DNA of 64,000 bases from Galeruca laticollis (taxonomy: Eukaryota; Arthropoda; Insecta; Coleoptera; Chrysomelidae): contig OY998175.1 in NCBI GenBank assembly GCA_963921935.1, forward strand, positions 158,656,809 to 158,720,808, written 5' to 3'. A program made the translations under genes and the position numbers. Numbering within the stretch: the stretch's first letter is position 1; every line of letters starts with the position of its first letter. Shown in pieces: positions 1 to 10,702 of this stretch. Below the pieces are notes generated by a model. That model was not told where the DNA came from and made no database searches. It saw only the letters and a program-made list of their open reading frames with translations.

Positions 1-530
1 AATATTATTAACTCACAGCAATGTTTCTTGATTAAAAAATATCGCAATATTCCAACTTGGATAGTTACTGAAACTTCATATTTCGACAGGAAGAAATTAC
101 TAACTTACAGCAATGTTACTCGCGAAAGTAAATGATAATATTTCAATTTGTGTATTTGACAATATCACTGAAACTTAATAGCGAAATGTTCCAAAAATAA
201 CAAATAACTAACTTACAGCAATGTTTCTGAAAAAATGCTGATGCAATATTACAACTGGCATATCTAAGAACATCACGGCAACCTCAATTACAAACGTTTC
301 AGTGGGAAGGAAACCTCAACTTAATAAAATGTTTCTCTAATGAGCAAGTCACAATGGTTCAACTGAACTAAGGCAATGATATTACTGCAACTCCTCCAGG
401 AACCATTTCAAAGCATATATAAATGTAATTGCGCAATAATATTACTGCAACTTCTCCAGGAAACATTTCAAAATGTATTTAAATGGAATTTTCAGCAATG
501 TTTTGCAATGTTCTGTGCTCAGTGGGTATC
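1..530. repeat. Degenerate tandem repeat array
   Basis: The phrase ACTTACAGCAATGTT(T/A)CT recurs with drift at about 18, 108 and 215. A clearer pair of about 68-bp units lies at 373-490, each with ATTACTGCAACT, CTCCAGGAA and CATTTCAAA. Short ORFs here are products of the repetition. Similar GATGTTACT/GCAATGTTACT-type motifs occur at 44.2-44.4 and 47.4-47.8 kb, so this may be a subterminal part of the same unclassified element. No coding content is recognised. Confidence 0.5.
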
Positions 531-539
531 ATCATATAT

Positions 540-830
540 TTTGCTATATATGTTTCACAGATATCCTTATAATATTCCTAATATTACTTGGATATTTGTG
601 GAATATGCCTATTGGAATGATCTATGAATATTCTGGATTACCTTGCTATATACATTCACCAGATATCCTCAGAATATTCCTTGGAAACTTCTAAAGAATA
701 TTCATAGGATATTTAAAAAATTTCCCATTTCGTGGTCCATAGAATATTCGAGAAAGGATATAAATATTTGAAGTGGGTCCATAGAATATTACTATATCCG
801 ATAACGAATATTTTTAGTACGTCCACTAAA
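540..830. repeat. A+T-rich interspersed ATATCC/GAATATTC repeats
   Basis: The hexamers ATATCC or GGATAT alternate with GAATATTC or AGAATATT roughly every 20-40 bp across this stretch. The pattern is irregular. It looks like a decayed minisatellite or the subterminal zone of a DNA transposon. No TIR or gene was identified. Confidence 0.35.
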
Positions 831-839
831 TATCTAGTG

Positions 840-2015
840 ATATCTGGGTAATGAACTAGTAGAAGTTAAGGCTAATTATAAGTAGGATATATCGGATATG
901 AATTATTTAACAATGAAAGTGTTGATTTGGAAAGTGATGATTTTTCTGTATTGCGAATTACTCTGGCACATAAAGACGTTGAACATAATTTTACGCATTT
1001 AATAAATACGGATTATAGGTAATAACCATTCAAAAAAATTGCATAAAAACCCGACGAACACACTGCTGCTTAACAAATTATCTCATTTACATTCCACGAG
1101 ATTTCAAGTTTTTTTTTTCGAACTTTTATTATTTATTCAAAAATATGCAGACTTAGTGACCGAAATTTTAAATCAATAAGGAAACGGTAAGATATCGGTG
1201 TTGATATTTTAAAGGTTACACATTATGTAGATGTGTTCCTTCTTGACCTGGGAGAATTTATTATAGTTTTATATGTAAATATGAGATTTTAATGGTATAT
1301 CATTAGTTAATATGAGTACCGGATTGTACAGTGCGCACCCAAAGTAACGTTAACGATCGTTTCTATACAAATATAATAAAAATTTCCGATTTTATCTTAA
1401 TTTATTTTTATTGTTTCATTTAATGTGTTAGTTTTAAGCGACAAAAGTGAATTTTAATAAAGACATTTGGTTTATATCGCAATTTCGATTTCGAAAAAGG
1501 GAAAACATTTTAAAGAAATATAAAAATCATCCTATTTAACAAAAATAGAATAAATGAAACATTGTATTCGTCATACAAAGAGTAACAAAACTGACAAAAA
1601 ATATTACAGAATCTTAAATTGAAAAAATCGCTACGGTCCGTCCATAAGACTTTATTAAGAAGGCTAGCACATAAAAAAACAAAGATTATTCTATAAATTT
1701 TTTTCAATGTACTACTGTGATAACAAAGTACCCGCAAATTTGAAATAAAACACAAACTTTTAAATATTTCTGGAGCTTAGAATTGAAAGGGCGGTTGTCA
1801 AAGTTTGTAAATTTTAGAGGAGAGCCAATAAACTACTACCCATTTCGATTCTCAAAGTAATCTATGATCTATCTTTATTAATGTAGAAATATTTGCTAAT
1901 GGGCCAGATATCACAGCCATAAACAACCATTATTGGCAATACTTAAAAAACATTAATTTTGTAATACTATTTAATTAAATTAACTGTCTCGACTCTTACT
2001 TCGTAGAATCTACTC
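840..2015. other. A+T-rich stretch without recognised genes
   Basis: The only ORFs are short and of low complexity in several frames, with no domain I recognise. The last 35 bases (from about 1982, ACTGTCTCGACTCTTACTTC) belong to the Penelope pseudo-LTR family also seen at 26.87 and 60.27 kb. Confidence 0.5.
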
Positions 2016-2067
2016 ATATTAGTGTTTTAAATGGAAGTTACTGTTTCTAGATAATTCCACAATATAT

Positions 2068-2144
2068 TTAAAAAATGTTAACAATTCTAAGAAATTGACA
2101 ATTGTTTCGATATTAAATATCATCGTCAGAATGACATAAGTTAC
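2068..2144 (-). ncRNA. Hammerhead ribozyme motif, minus-strand copy
   Basis: On the minus strand the core runs CTGACGA (2129-2123), then a GATAT/ATATC stem II, then GAAAC, then the palindromic stem III ACAATTGT followed by C, giving a GUC cleavage triplet. A short stem I is possible through ATT/AAT. The very short palindromic stem III fits the minimal type I hammerheads known from Penelope-like retroelements. One extra U seems to sit between the core and stem II, so activity is not assured. Confidence 0.6.
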
Positions 2145-2207
2145 TTCTGTCATTCTGACGATAATATTTAATATCGAAACAATTGTCAATTTCTTAGAAT
2201 TTTCCAA
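2141..2207 (+). ncRNA. Hammerhead ribozyme motif, plus-strand copy
   Basis: CTGACGA is at 2155-2161, GAAAC at 2176-2180 and the GTC cleavage triplet at 2185-2187. The flanking strands allow a UUCU/AGAA outer stem I. It is the mirror copy of the minus-strand motif about 20 bp away, so a read-through transcript could fold as a long hairpin instead of as two ribozymes. Confidence 0.6.
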
Positions 2208-2547
2208 TTTTTTTAAATATATTGTTGAATTATCTAGAAATAGTAAGTTTCATTTAAAACACTACTATTTAATTATTTTAGAACACGCTACTTTTTAGAA
2301 TTTGCTTTAGTTTGACAGTAAAAATGGGAACCAGGCGTTTTAATGGTGTATTTTATAAAACATAAAAAACTTCCTACAAAAACTTATTCGAATTCATATG
2401 CAATAGAAATAGAATATTGCAAATATCCATAGAAAAATAAAGTATGAAAACAACTCAACATTAATTCTGAAATCAAAATAAAAACAGACTATCCATAATA
2501 GACGATGAAAAATAAACTATTAACAAACCAAACAACAGAAATAGAAC

Positions 2548-3657
2548 GACAAAACAAACTGTTTTAAACATTAGAACTAACTTTTCCGCACTTATACACT
2601 CCGGAGGCAGTATCGTGCTCACAACCCGACATTTCTCCAATAATGTGGTACTTCAAGTACCATAGCACCCGTTGTACTGACACTAGTGTACTAAAAATCA
2701 ATAGATTTGATATACGAGACGCCATAAACAATATCCAATTATAAATAAAATTGGTGACTTGTATACACAAACAAAAATTTCTCCAAAAATGACCAAAAAT
2801 GGGGTACCTTAGCACTCGTTGTACTAGCTCTGGTGAGCTGAATATCAATAGTGTGAACTAATTTCTCCGCATCTATTAGACGTCCTGAATAATATGCAAT
2901 CATAAAATTGGCCACTTGTTCACACTTCGGAGGCTGTACCGTGCTAACCAACCGAAATTTCTCCAAAAATTCGCAATTATGTAGTATATCTGGATGTATA
3001 AGATACGTCGAACTGAATCTAGTGAGCTGAAAATCTGTGAGACGCCCTGAATAATATTCAGTCATAAAATTGGTCACTTGTGCACACAGGCTGTATCGTG
3101 CTAAAAAACCGATATTTCTCTAGTAGTACATCTGGATTTATAGGAGCCGTTGTACTGGGTCTGGTGAGCTTAAAATCAATAAAGTTTATCTATGAGACGC
3201 CCTAAACAATATCCAATAAAAAAATTGGTCACATGCGTACACTCCGGAGGCTATATCCAGCTAACAAACCAAAAATACCGAAATTGTGGATTTTCGAGTA
3301 CCATAGCACCAGGTGTACTGGCTCTAGTGCACTGAAAATCAATAGAGTTTATCGGTGAGATGCCCTGAACAATATACATCATAAAATTGGTCATTTGTAT
3401 AACCTCGGGGGCTGTATCGTGCTAACAAACCGAAATTTCTACAAACATTACCAAAAAAGTGGTACTTCGAGAACCATAGCACCCGTTGCACTAGATCTGC
3501 TGAGCTGAAAATCAATCGGGTTCATATGTGTGATGTCCTGAATAATAGGCAATCATAAAATTAGTGACTAGTCGCACTCCGGAGGCTGTAACGTACTAAT
3601 AAAACATGTTATAAAAAGTGGCCGGCGAAAAGGACGACGATATACACACGGGTTTTA
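2548..3657 (-). mobile_element. HLE copy 1a: tandem-repeat element, truncated
   Basis: This array has about six units of roughly 165 bp. The consensus includes CTCCGGAGGCTGTATCGTGC (2590, 2926, 3241, 3402, 3571), AAATTTCTCCAAAAATGAC and CATAGCACCCGTTGTACT. Read on the minus strand, the right end is the degenerate terminus near 2550-2590 with TTTTCCGC. The other end breaks off inside the central block at about 3650, where the oppositely oriented complete copy 1b begins. No protein coding is evident. The family is treated as non-autonomous and Helitron-like, as explained for copy 1b. Confidence 0.7.
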
Positions 3658-4660
3658 CTTTCCGCCCAACCTATCTAATATGCGAGAAAAGTATTGGTTT
3701 ACCCCAAAAAAATATGGAATTTTGAAATGTTTTTTGAGTTATTTGTACGTTTTCCATCAACAACAACACGAAAAAATGGTTTTTAGAAAAAAAAATCCTG
3801 TGTGTATGTCGTCGTCGTTGTCGTTGGCCACTTTTCCTTACATGTCTTGTTAGCACGATACAGCCTCCGGAGTGCAATAAGTCACGAATTTCATGATTTA
3901 ATATTGTTAAGGACATGTCACAGATGAACCCTGTTGATGAACCCTGATGATATTCAGCTCACCAGAGCCAGTACAACGGGTGCTATGATACTTGAAGTAC
4001 GATATTTTGTAATTTTTTGAGAAATTTCAGTTTATTAGCACGATACAGCCTTCGGAGTTCAACAAGTCACCAGTTTTATGATTGAATATTATTCAGGACA
4101 TCTCACTGCTGAATCCTATTGATTTTCAGCTCACCAGAGCCAATACAACAAGTGCTACAGTACTTCAAGTACGATATTTTTGTCATTTTTGGAGAGCTTT
4201 CAGTTTGTTAGCACGATACCGCCCCCGAAGTATATACAAGTGACCAATTTTATGATTGGATATTATTCAGAGCGTCTGAAATATGAACCGTATTGATATT
4301 CAGCTCACTAAAGCCAGTACTACGGGTGCTATGGTACTTGAAGTACCCAATGTTTGTAATTTTTTGAGAATTTTCAGCTTGTTAGCACGATACAGCCTCC
4401 AGAGAGTATACGATTAATCAATTTCATGATTGAATATTGTTCAAAGTTTCTCACAGATGTACCGTATTGATTTTCAGTTGACTATAGCGAGTACAGCGGG
4501 TCCTATGAATCCAAATATACTATATTTTTGGAGAAATTTCGGTTTGTTAGCACGACACATCCCCAAAGTGTATACAAGTAACAATTTCATGATAGAATAT
4601 TGTTCAGGGCCACAGATGCGGAAAAGTTAGTTTTAATCTTTAAAACCATTTATTTTTTAG
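3658..4660 (+). mobile_element. HLE copy 1b: apparently full-length tandem-repeat element
   Basis: It starts CTTTCCGCCCAACCTATC, has a central block of about 200 bp (TTGGTTTACCCC, CAACAACAACACG, GTCGTCGTCGTTGTCG), then about five units of roughly 170 bp, and ends at TTTTTTAG. The last 30 bases hold GTTTTAA-TCT-TTAAAAC (4630-4646), a 7-bp hairpin about 14 nt before the end. A hairpin just upstream of the 3' terminus, no TIR of useful length and internal tandem repeats match non-autonomous Helitron/Helentron elements (HINE or DINE type). Assignment is inferred from architecture, since no Rep-helicase is present. Confidence 0.6.
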
Positions 4661-4789
4661 CCAAAAACCCTTTTTCGCGTTATTCTTCATTCGCACGCTA
4701 AATTATCTCAATTGTTAATCGCCCTTATTAATACAATTGTTCGTTAAATAACTGTTAATTGTTAGTTATACCTAAATTATGACATTTTT

Positions 4790-5215
4790 TTTAAATTTAG
4801 AGTTGAAAAATTACTGGATTTGTTGGAGGATATTGTGGATGAAAAAATGTCGAAAGAACGAAGCAAACAATTATCAACATGAAATTTATATGCAGAAAAA
4901 ATGAGCAGTATGATTGACTTTTCAGAATGTGAAAATTTTAATCAGTTTCAGAAAGTGATAAGTTTCATATTGTATCTCACAATTAATTATGTGATACCGA
5001 GTGTGGTGCATTATATTGCAACCAATGCAAAATATGAATACATCGGTATAAATGCCAGTGTCCAAAGAACAGCATCAAATTTGCACTGTGCAAACATATT
5101 CTTGCCTTAGCTTTATTTGAGAAGGCAAGTAGCGATTCTGTTTTAGGTCCATCATCTAGCAGTGACGAGAAGCCTACCAAAGAATTATTATTTAATACAT
5201 CTACAAGTAAGTAGT
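4790..5215 (+). pseudogene. Coding-like remnant, family not recognised
   Basis: One reading frame is open from about 4795 to 5108 apart from one stop near 4880. It continues after a one-base shift to about 5210, where a GTAAGTAG donor-like sequence occurs. The translated piece contains KLLDLLEDIVDEKMSKERSK, then a hydrophobic stretch ending in NLHCANIF, then a Ser/Glu-rich tail. The sustained, codon-like composition across the shift suggests a decayed exon of a transposon or captured gene. I do not recognise the family, and nothing nearby defines a function. Confidence 0.35.
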
Positions 5216-5224
5216 ACTACCAGA

Positions 5225-5620
5225 ATGATGTTACTGAGTTAAAAATTTTAAAAAGATTTGTGCTCAGTACTTTAAACCTATTTTACGTATCCATTTCATA
5301 TTTGGCAAGGAGTGTAGCGACTGTACACCATACTAAATTATATTAAACAAACGTTTCTGGCTACTACCAGAGGCATACGACAGGGACATGTGACTGGTTA
5401 ATCATTCCCAAATTATACGCCACTGGCCGAATAGAATATTTAGAACATTTTCCGATTGTCCTATAGTTTTTACATAAATAATGTACTCTCTCTTCACAAC
5501 GGGAAAGTAAATATTTCTCAAGATATTTTAAGTTTAACATGAAGCTGCACAATTTTTTTAATTCTGATGTGTAACTATGTCGATGTTTTGGGCCAGCGGA
5601 TTGCATTTAATACGCAAATG
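5225..5620 (-). repeat. Interspersed repeat R2, copy in reverse orientation
   Basis: The reverse complement of this segment matches 13729-14075 over about 370 bp with scattered differences and indels. Shared blocks include CCAAAACATCGACATAGTTA, TAAAATATCTTGAGAAATAT, GCCTCTGGTAGTAG and AGTACTGAGC. I see no ORF or TIR. It could be a SINE, a MITE or part of an LTR. Confidence 0.7.
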
Positions 5621-5730
5621 AAACTTTAATCCGTATTGACAATAAAGATATTGAAATTTATTGATAAAGAGAAAATGTATCTTCTAACTTTAAAATAATA
5701 TCAAACTGATTTAAAAATATTTTAAATAAC

Positions 5731-6118
5731 GAACATCTTGATAACTTAGAACGTGTCTTTAATCGATTGAATGAAGAATTCAGCTTGGAAAGTGTACATT
5801 CTTGCAACCTATAATTGAATATTTGGGGCATGAATTTAGTGAGCATGAAATTTTACCAACAAAAAAGAATCTAGATACCATTAATAATGCAATGTCGCCC
5901 ACGAATATCACGGAACTGAAATCATTCCATGAACTTGTAAATTTCTATGAACGTTTTATTCCAAATTTACAGACTATATGTGCCGATTTACATAACTTAT
6001 CTCGACAAGGAGTCAAATGGTCCTGGACCAAACATGAAGATAAAGTATTCAATAAAGTGAAAAGAGAATTCCTAAATTCGACTCATTAATTGCCGATAAT
6101 GAAGATAAGCCATTATTA
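5731..6118 (+). pseudogene. Gypsy pol fragment: end of RT and connection region
   Basis: The frame 5802-6118 contains IEYLGHEFSEHEILP, then LKSFHELVNFYERFIPN, then VKWSWTKHEDKVF. These match the Gypsy RT thumb and connection pattern (YLGH..., FLGLxNYYRRFI, ...W.W...). A related piece in a different frame just upstream (5734-5790) reads HLDNLERVFNRL, so a frameshift lies near 5795. The YxDD active site is missing. The coding sequence stops where HLE copy 2 starts and resumes after it. Confidence 0.8.
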
Positions 6119-7041
6119 CTTTTACGCCCAACCTATCTCATATGCGAGAAAAGTATTGGTTTACCCCAAAAAAACTTTTTTGAGTGATTTTTACGTTTTC
6201 CATCAACAACAACACGAATAAACGGTTTTCAGAAAAAAAATCTTGTGTGTATGTCGTCGTCGTTGTCGTCGGCCACTTTTCCTTACATGTCTTGTTAGCC
6301 CGATACAGCCTCCGGAGTGCAATAAGCACGAACCAGAGCCAGTACAACGGGTGCTATGGTACTTGAAGTACGAAATTTTGTAATTTTTTCAGAAATTTCA
6401 GTTTGTTAGCACGATACAGCCTCCGGAGTTCAACAAGTCACCAATTTTATGATCGAATATTATGCAGAATATCTCACTGATGAACCCCATTGAATTTCCG
6501 CTCAGCAGAGCTAATACAACAGGTGCTACAGTACTTTAAGTACGATATTTTTGTCATTTTTGGAGAAGTTTCAGTTTGTTAGCACGATACAACCTCCGGG
6601 GTATGGACAAGTGACCAATTTTATGATTGGATATTATTCAGAGCGTCTCAAAGATGAACCCTATTGATATTCAGCTCACTAAAGCTAGTACAACGGGTAC
6701 TATGGTACTTGAAGTACCAAATTTTAGTCATTTTTGGAGAATTTTCAGTTTGTTAGCACGATACAGCCTCCAGAGAGTATACGATTGATCAATTTTATGA
6801 TCGAATATTGTTCAAGATGTCTCACAGATATACCCTATTGATTTTCAGTTGACTAGAGCCAGTACAGCGGGTCCTATAAATCCAGATATACTAAATTTTT
6901 GGTTATTTTTGGAGAAATTTCGATTTGTTAGCACGATACATCCTTCGAAGTATATACAAGTAACAATTTTATGACAGAATATTGTTCAGGGCAACAGATG
7001 CGGAAAAGTTAGTTTTAATCTTTAAAACCGTTTATTTTTAG
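6119..7041 (+). mobile_element. HLE copy 2 inserted in Gypsy pol
   Basis: It has the same architecture as copy 1b: CTTTTACGCCCAACCTATC start, central block with GTCGTCGTCGTTGTCG, about four units of roughly 170 bp, hairpin GTTTTAA-TCT-TTAAAAC at 7012-7028, and TTTATTTTTAG end. Gypsy pol flanks it on both sides in the same reading direction. No target duplication longer than 3 bp (possibly TTA, or none) can be read at the junctions. A clean, near-TSD-less insertion is what Helitron-type elements leave. Confidence 0.75.
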
Positions 7042-7700
7042 CTACAGACGCTAGCGAGAAAGGTGTGTGAGCTGAATCATATCATATTGATGAAAGACAA
7101 AGAGAGAGACATATCGCTTTTGCTACTCGTAAACTTAACGATGCAGAACGAAAATACTCTGTGACTGATCGTGAAGCTTTAGCCATCTATTTTGCAATAA
7201 GGAAATTTGAACAATACCTGTAGGGAAATAAATTCACACTTGTAACAGACCACAAGCCTTTAGAGCTTCTCTTTGGTCTAAATCGTCAACTTCCAAAATT
7301 AGTAAATAACCGACTCACCCATTGGGCTTTATACATTAATGAGTACAATTATCACATTGTTTATCGCGATGGTGAATTTAACACATCTGCTGATTTTGTA
7401 TCAAGAATGCCCAATAAGAAGGAGAAGGCATCAAGTGATGAAAGAAGAATTTTTAAAATATTCGAAAATGATTGCACAGAGAAGTTTGAGGATATCCTCC
7501 TGTCACTAGAAAACCTCAAAAAATATACAAAAGGGGATCAAGTGCTACACTCTGTTATACAATCCCTGCGAACACAAATATGGAGTCAACATCAGATGAA
7601 CAATGTTGCTCAATTCTATTCAAAACGTCACGAACTATCTGTAGAAATGGGAGTTTTAATGTGGCAAGGAAGAATTGTTGTACCGCATGTACTCCGGTAG
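7041..7700 (+). pseudogene. Gypsy pol fragment: RNase H and spacer
   Basis: Reading from the HLE junction, the frame gives TDASEKGV, then HIAFATRKLNDAERKYSVTD, REALAIYFAIRKFEQYL, VTDHKPLELLF and DGEFNTSADFVSR. This is the classic Gypsy RNase H pattern, with TDAS, the catalytic Glu in REALA and the TDHKPL block. Stops at about 7068 (TGA) and near 7222 (TAG) interrupt it. The downstream 7407-7700 segment is the spacer toward integrase and ends at a stop. Confidence 0.85.
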
Positions 7701-7703
7701 AAT

Positions 7704-8504
7704 GTGTTGAAAGTACTGCACAGTTATTACGTGTGGTGGAAATATATTGAAAACTACATAAAAAAGTGCAGAAACTGTCAACAAACTAGACAGCACCAAC
7801 CAGATATGCCATTGTACTCGTGGTCCTTACCTGACGTGGTTTGGGAAAGAATTCATATTGACTTTGCTGGCCCGTTCGAGGGAGTTTATTGGTTGATAGT
7901 CATGGACGCCTCATCCAAATGGGCTGATGTATAACCTCGTAAAATGATGACAACACAGACACTTTGCGAAGCATTGGACACGATATTTTGTAATCTTGTA
8001 CTTCCACGAATTATTGTATCCGATAATGGTCGGCAATTTACTTCACAAAATTTCAAAGACTACTGTAAGAAGAAGGGAATTCAATACGTGACATCAACAC
8101 CATGCCACCCAAAAACGAATGGATTGACGGAACGCTTTGTGAGAACTTTTAAGAGTAGAATGAAGGCTAGCCATTCAACCACATCGACATAAATGCAAAA
8201 TCTCCGAAATTTCCTTTTCGATTATCGTAATACACCGCATAGTACCATTGGTAAATGCCCAAACGAGATGATGTTCGGAAGAACACTTCGCACATTAATG
8301 AACAACATTAAAACAACCGTCAAAGATTCCTTAGCGTTTCGAAATTTTAAGCAACAGATGGAAGAAGAGAAGCGATACCTCAATAAGTGCACGTTTAGTA
8401 ATGGGGAAGACGTGTATATACGTACAAATCTAGATAAGGAATGGTCACCTGCAAAGATTACTCAACGCACCAATGAATATTCGTACAAAGTTAATTATGG
8501 ATGA
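7704..8504 (+). pseudogene. Gypsy pol fragment: integrase
   Basis: The zinc-binding part is damaged: CRNCQQTRQHQP is kept, but the upstream His pair is missing through a small deletion near 7700. The core retains all three acidic positions, in HIDFAGPFEGVYWLIVMDAS, VSDNGRQFTS and NGLTERFVRTFKSR. A C-terminal part follows with FDYRNTPHSTIGKCPNEMMF. Stops at about 7934 and 8190 split it into three ORFs that share one frame series. It is typical Gypsy integrase and not functional. Confidence 0.88.
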
Positions 8505-8809
8505 TGGGGTGGAGAGAAGACGACATGCAGATAACATAAGACAACGCAATGGCATCGCCCCTTTAATTGCTAATCAACAGTTACAGGTGCCAAAAGTTTA
8601 GCAAACATCTGTTCCTTACAGTATGGTCGAAACGAAATGGATGACTGCTCCAGTTGCAACCGATATACCAATAGATATAGCATTACCTACCTACAATTTC
8701 ATGTGAAGAGCAAATCCTTAAAAAGCAGCACACACAAACTGTTATTCCTGTAAGAGCAGCAGAACTACGCCGGAGCACCAGCCCAGTCAACCATACCACG
8801 TTACCACAT

Positions 8810-9075
8810 GTGTACGACACGTTGATATTTGGTGGATTTTTAGCGTAGTACGAATATCACCCGAATAAAACGTAGAAATAACGATAGCTCAGCAATGTGT
8901 TTAAAACATTGTATTTCGAAAGGTGTATTACATGTGGATATTTGGTTACATTCTTAACGTAGCTAGGAGGAACCAAAATCTAACATAGAAAGTAAATCTC
9001 TGTAAATACCTAACGTCGACGTTGTATTTAGAAATGTGTATTACACGTGGATATTGGGTGATTTCCTATAAATAA
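8810..9075. repeat. Short direct repeats with GTGGATATTxGGT
   Basis: The motif GTGTATTACATGTGGATATTTGGT (8920-8943), its partner GTGTATTACACGTGGATATTGGGT (9038-9061) and a weaker one near 8815 recur about 115 bp apart. CACGT/ACGTG motifs are also frequent at 13.15-13.4 kb, beyond the CACTA-like genes, so these could be subterminal transposase-binding repeats of that element. The outer ends were not found. Confidence 0.4.
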
Positions 9076-9340
9076 AAAATGAATCGTAAACGAATAAAAC
9101 AAATATTAAATTTAGCTAATTGGAACAAATATTGGATATATGCTGGGTCGGTGGAGTAGAGGAGACACCACCAACAATTCGACTTTGTGATTTTAGTATG
9201 TAATAGGTGCATTGAACTCTCCAAATCTAGTTATAAAACATAAAAATAAAAATTTTCCTTTCTTCAACTTCAAAATAAAATATAGATTCATCCATAACGT
9301 CATCAGCGAATTTTCAGTTTCACAGTAGGTATATTTAAAA

Positions 9341-10630
9341 TTCGCCCACTCGATTTTAGACAACTTGGAAAAAGCTATCAAAAAACAGCAAGAAGCTGAG
9401 TTGACGTCCAACCTATCCTCTGACGAAGATATAGCACAATCTAGCCACTCAACTAAAAAAAGAACCAGGCAGATACCTAAAAAATATATTAGTAGCAGAG
9501 TGGAAGTGAATCCGAGCAAATAGTAAAACGGCCTCCTAAATTAGACTCTGCTCAGTTAAGTCAAACTGGTAAGTCAATATTTAGTGATTTTTTGCTCAAA
9601 AATTTCATTATTGGTTAAAAGTAAGTACAAGAATATCATTGTCTAATTAGATAATGCTAATGTAACTATACTTCCATTGTTTTGTAGAATAGGTATGTTA
9701 TATTTTTAAAACAAAATATGATAAAACCCTTATTTTTATGTTTAAGCAAATTAACAAAATTTACAAAGGACACCAACTGTAGTATTGGAAACACCTTCTA
9801 GAACCACGAATGAAGTAATATCAAGTGATAGTGAGTTTCAGTTTTAGAAAATTTTATATTAAAATTGTCAGTTGTCGAGTTTATTACAAAAAATTCCATA
9901 TTTCATTACCAGGTATCTTTTTAAAATTATTTATAACTATTGTTCTAGAATTTGACTGCATTTTGACACATTTAGTTAAAATTGAGCAACAAAATAACCA
10001 AATTTTGGCATTGTTACAACAAACGGAATTTGTTATTGGTGCAATTCCTGGTTACATCAATGAATTACCTTTAAAAACAATTGAAGAATTGAACAATTTT
10101 GAAACAAAACTTTCATCAGAGGATGTGTTTAAATCATTGGTAAATAAGAAGTTAATTATTTAAGAGTTTTGTATAATATCATGTCACCTTTTTTACGTTA
10201 TCAATTTGTCACAAACGGAACTGTAACTCTAACAAATAAAATTTTACGCTTCTTGTTAAGAGATGATCTAGCATGTGGATATAATTTTCGTGGAAATTAT
10301 GCTAAACAGCCATTTTTTAAGTTGAAATTAAAGGATGCAATAATTCGTAAGTATTAAACCAAATTTTGACCTGCTTTATAAAAAACTTTCCAATGTTTGA
10401 TCATTCTGTTATCAATTATTTAAAATTAAACTGTGGTAGAGAACAGGATTGCATGCTTTTTAATCAAGAGTTTTATTGTAACAACAAATACTTTCTCTCT
10501 TGTTTCAGAGTCTGTTCAACATAAGGAAAAATTAGCAACAACACATGATGTCGAACAGTGCATAACGAACTGGTTAAAGTATGCTCCAAAGAGTCTACAG
10601 ATTTCAAATAAAAATAAGAACAAAGAATAA
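9341..10630 (+). pseudogene. DUF4806-like ORF accompanying the CACTA-like transposase
   Basis: Three exon-like pieces can be read. The first (9355-9569) has a polar segment ending at a GTAAGT donor, with one frameshift. The second (acceptor TTCTAG, about 9950-10345) has LPLKTIEELNNFETKL followed, after a stop and shift, by ILRFLLRDDLACGYNFRGNY, then a GTAAGT donor. The third (acceptor TTTCAG, about 10508-10630) ends NWLKYAPKSLQ. The last two match the DUF4806 pattern: an LPL-led helix, then ..LLtdelA..YNW.G...K..F. DUF4806 proteins of insects often sit beside TNP2-like transposases. The role is unknown and may be DNA binding. Confidence 0.6.
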
Positions 10631-10702
10631 AGGACACTCTGTGTCTATCAATACAGTCTTTGGAAGGTAGGTGTGAGGCAGGTAATTTATTAATCAACAA
10701 AT

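Larger units (their letters stand above)
2020..2264. repeat. Two Penelope-type pseudo-LTRs in inverted orientation
   Basis: The arm 2020-2133 is repeated as its reverse complement at 2149-2264 with about 15 bp between them. Both begin or end with AGTGTTTTAAATG and contain TTTCTAGATAATTC. The same unit flanks the Penelope-like element at 24.13 and 26.89 kb in direct orientation, so this is an inverted pair of pseudo-LTRs without the coding body. Each arm carries a hammerhead-type core. Inverted and partial pseudo-LTRs are known for Penelope-like elements; the identification rests on the shared sequence. Confidence 0.75.
5731..8600 (+). mobile_element. Gypsy-type LTR retrotransposon remnant (pol region)
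   Basis: Pol domains follow the Ty3/Gypsy order: end of reverse transcriptase, RNase H, integrase. Gag, protease, the RT active site and recognisable LTRs are not seen. The body is interrupted by HLE copy 2 between the RT connection region and RNase H. At least four in-frame stops plus small deletions show that it is long dead. Several in-phase segments of 75-110 codons remain, so the domain calls are secure. Confidence 0.85.

Noticed and set aside
2548..4660. Interpretation of the 165-175 bp arrays as centromeric-type satellite
   Set aside because: The arrays are short, dispersed, and always tied to the same terminal and central blocks, which fits a transposable element better.
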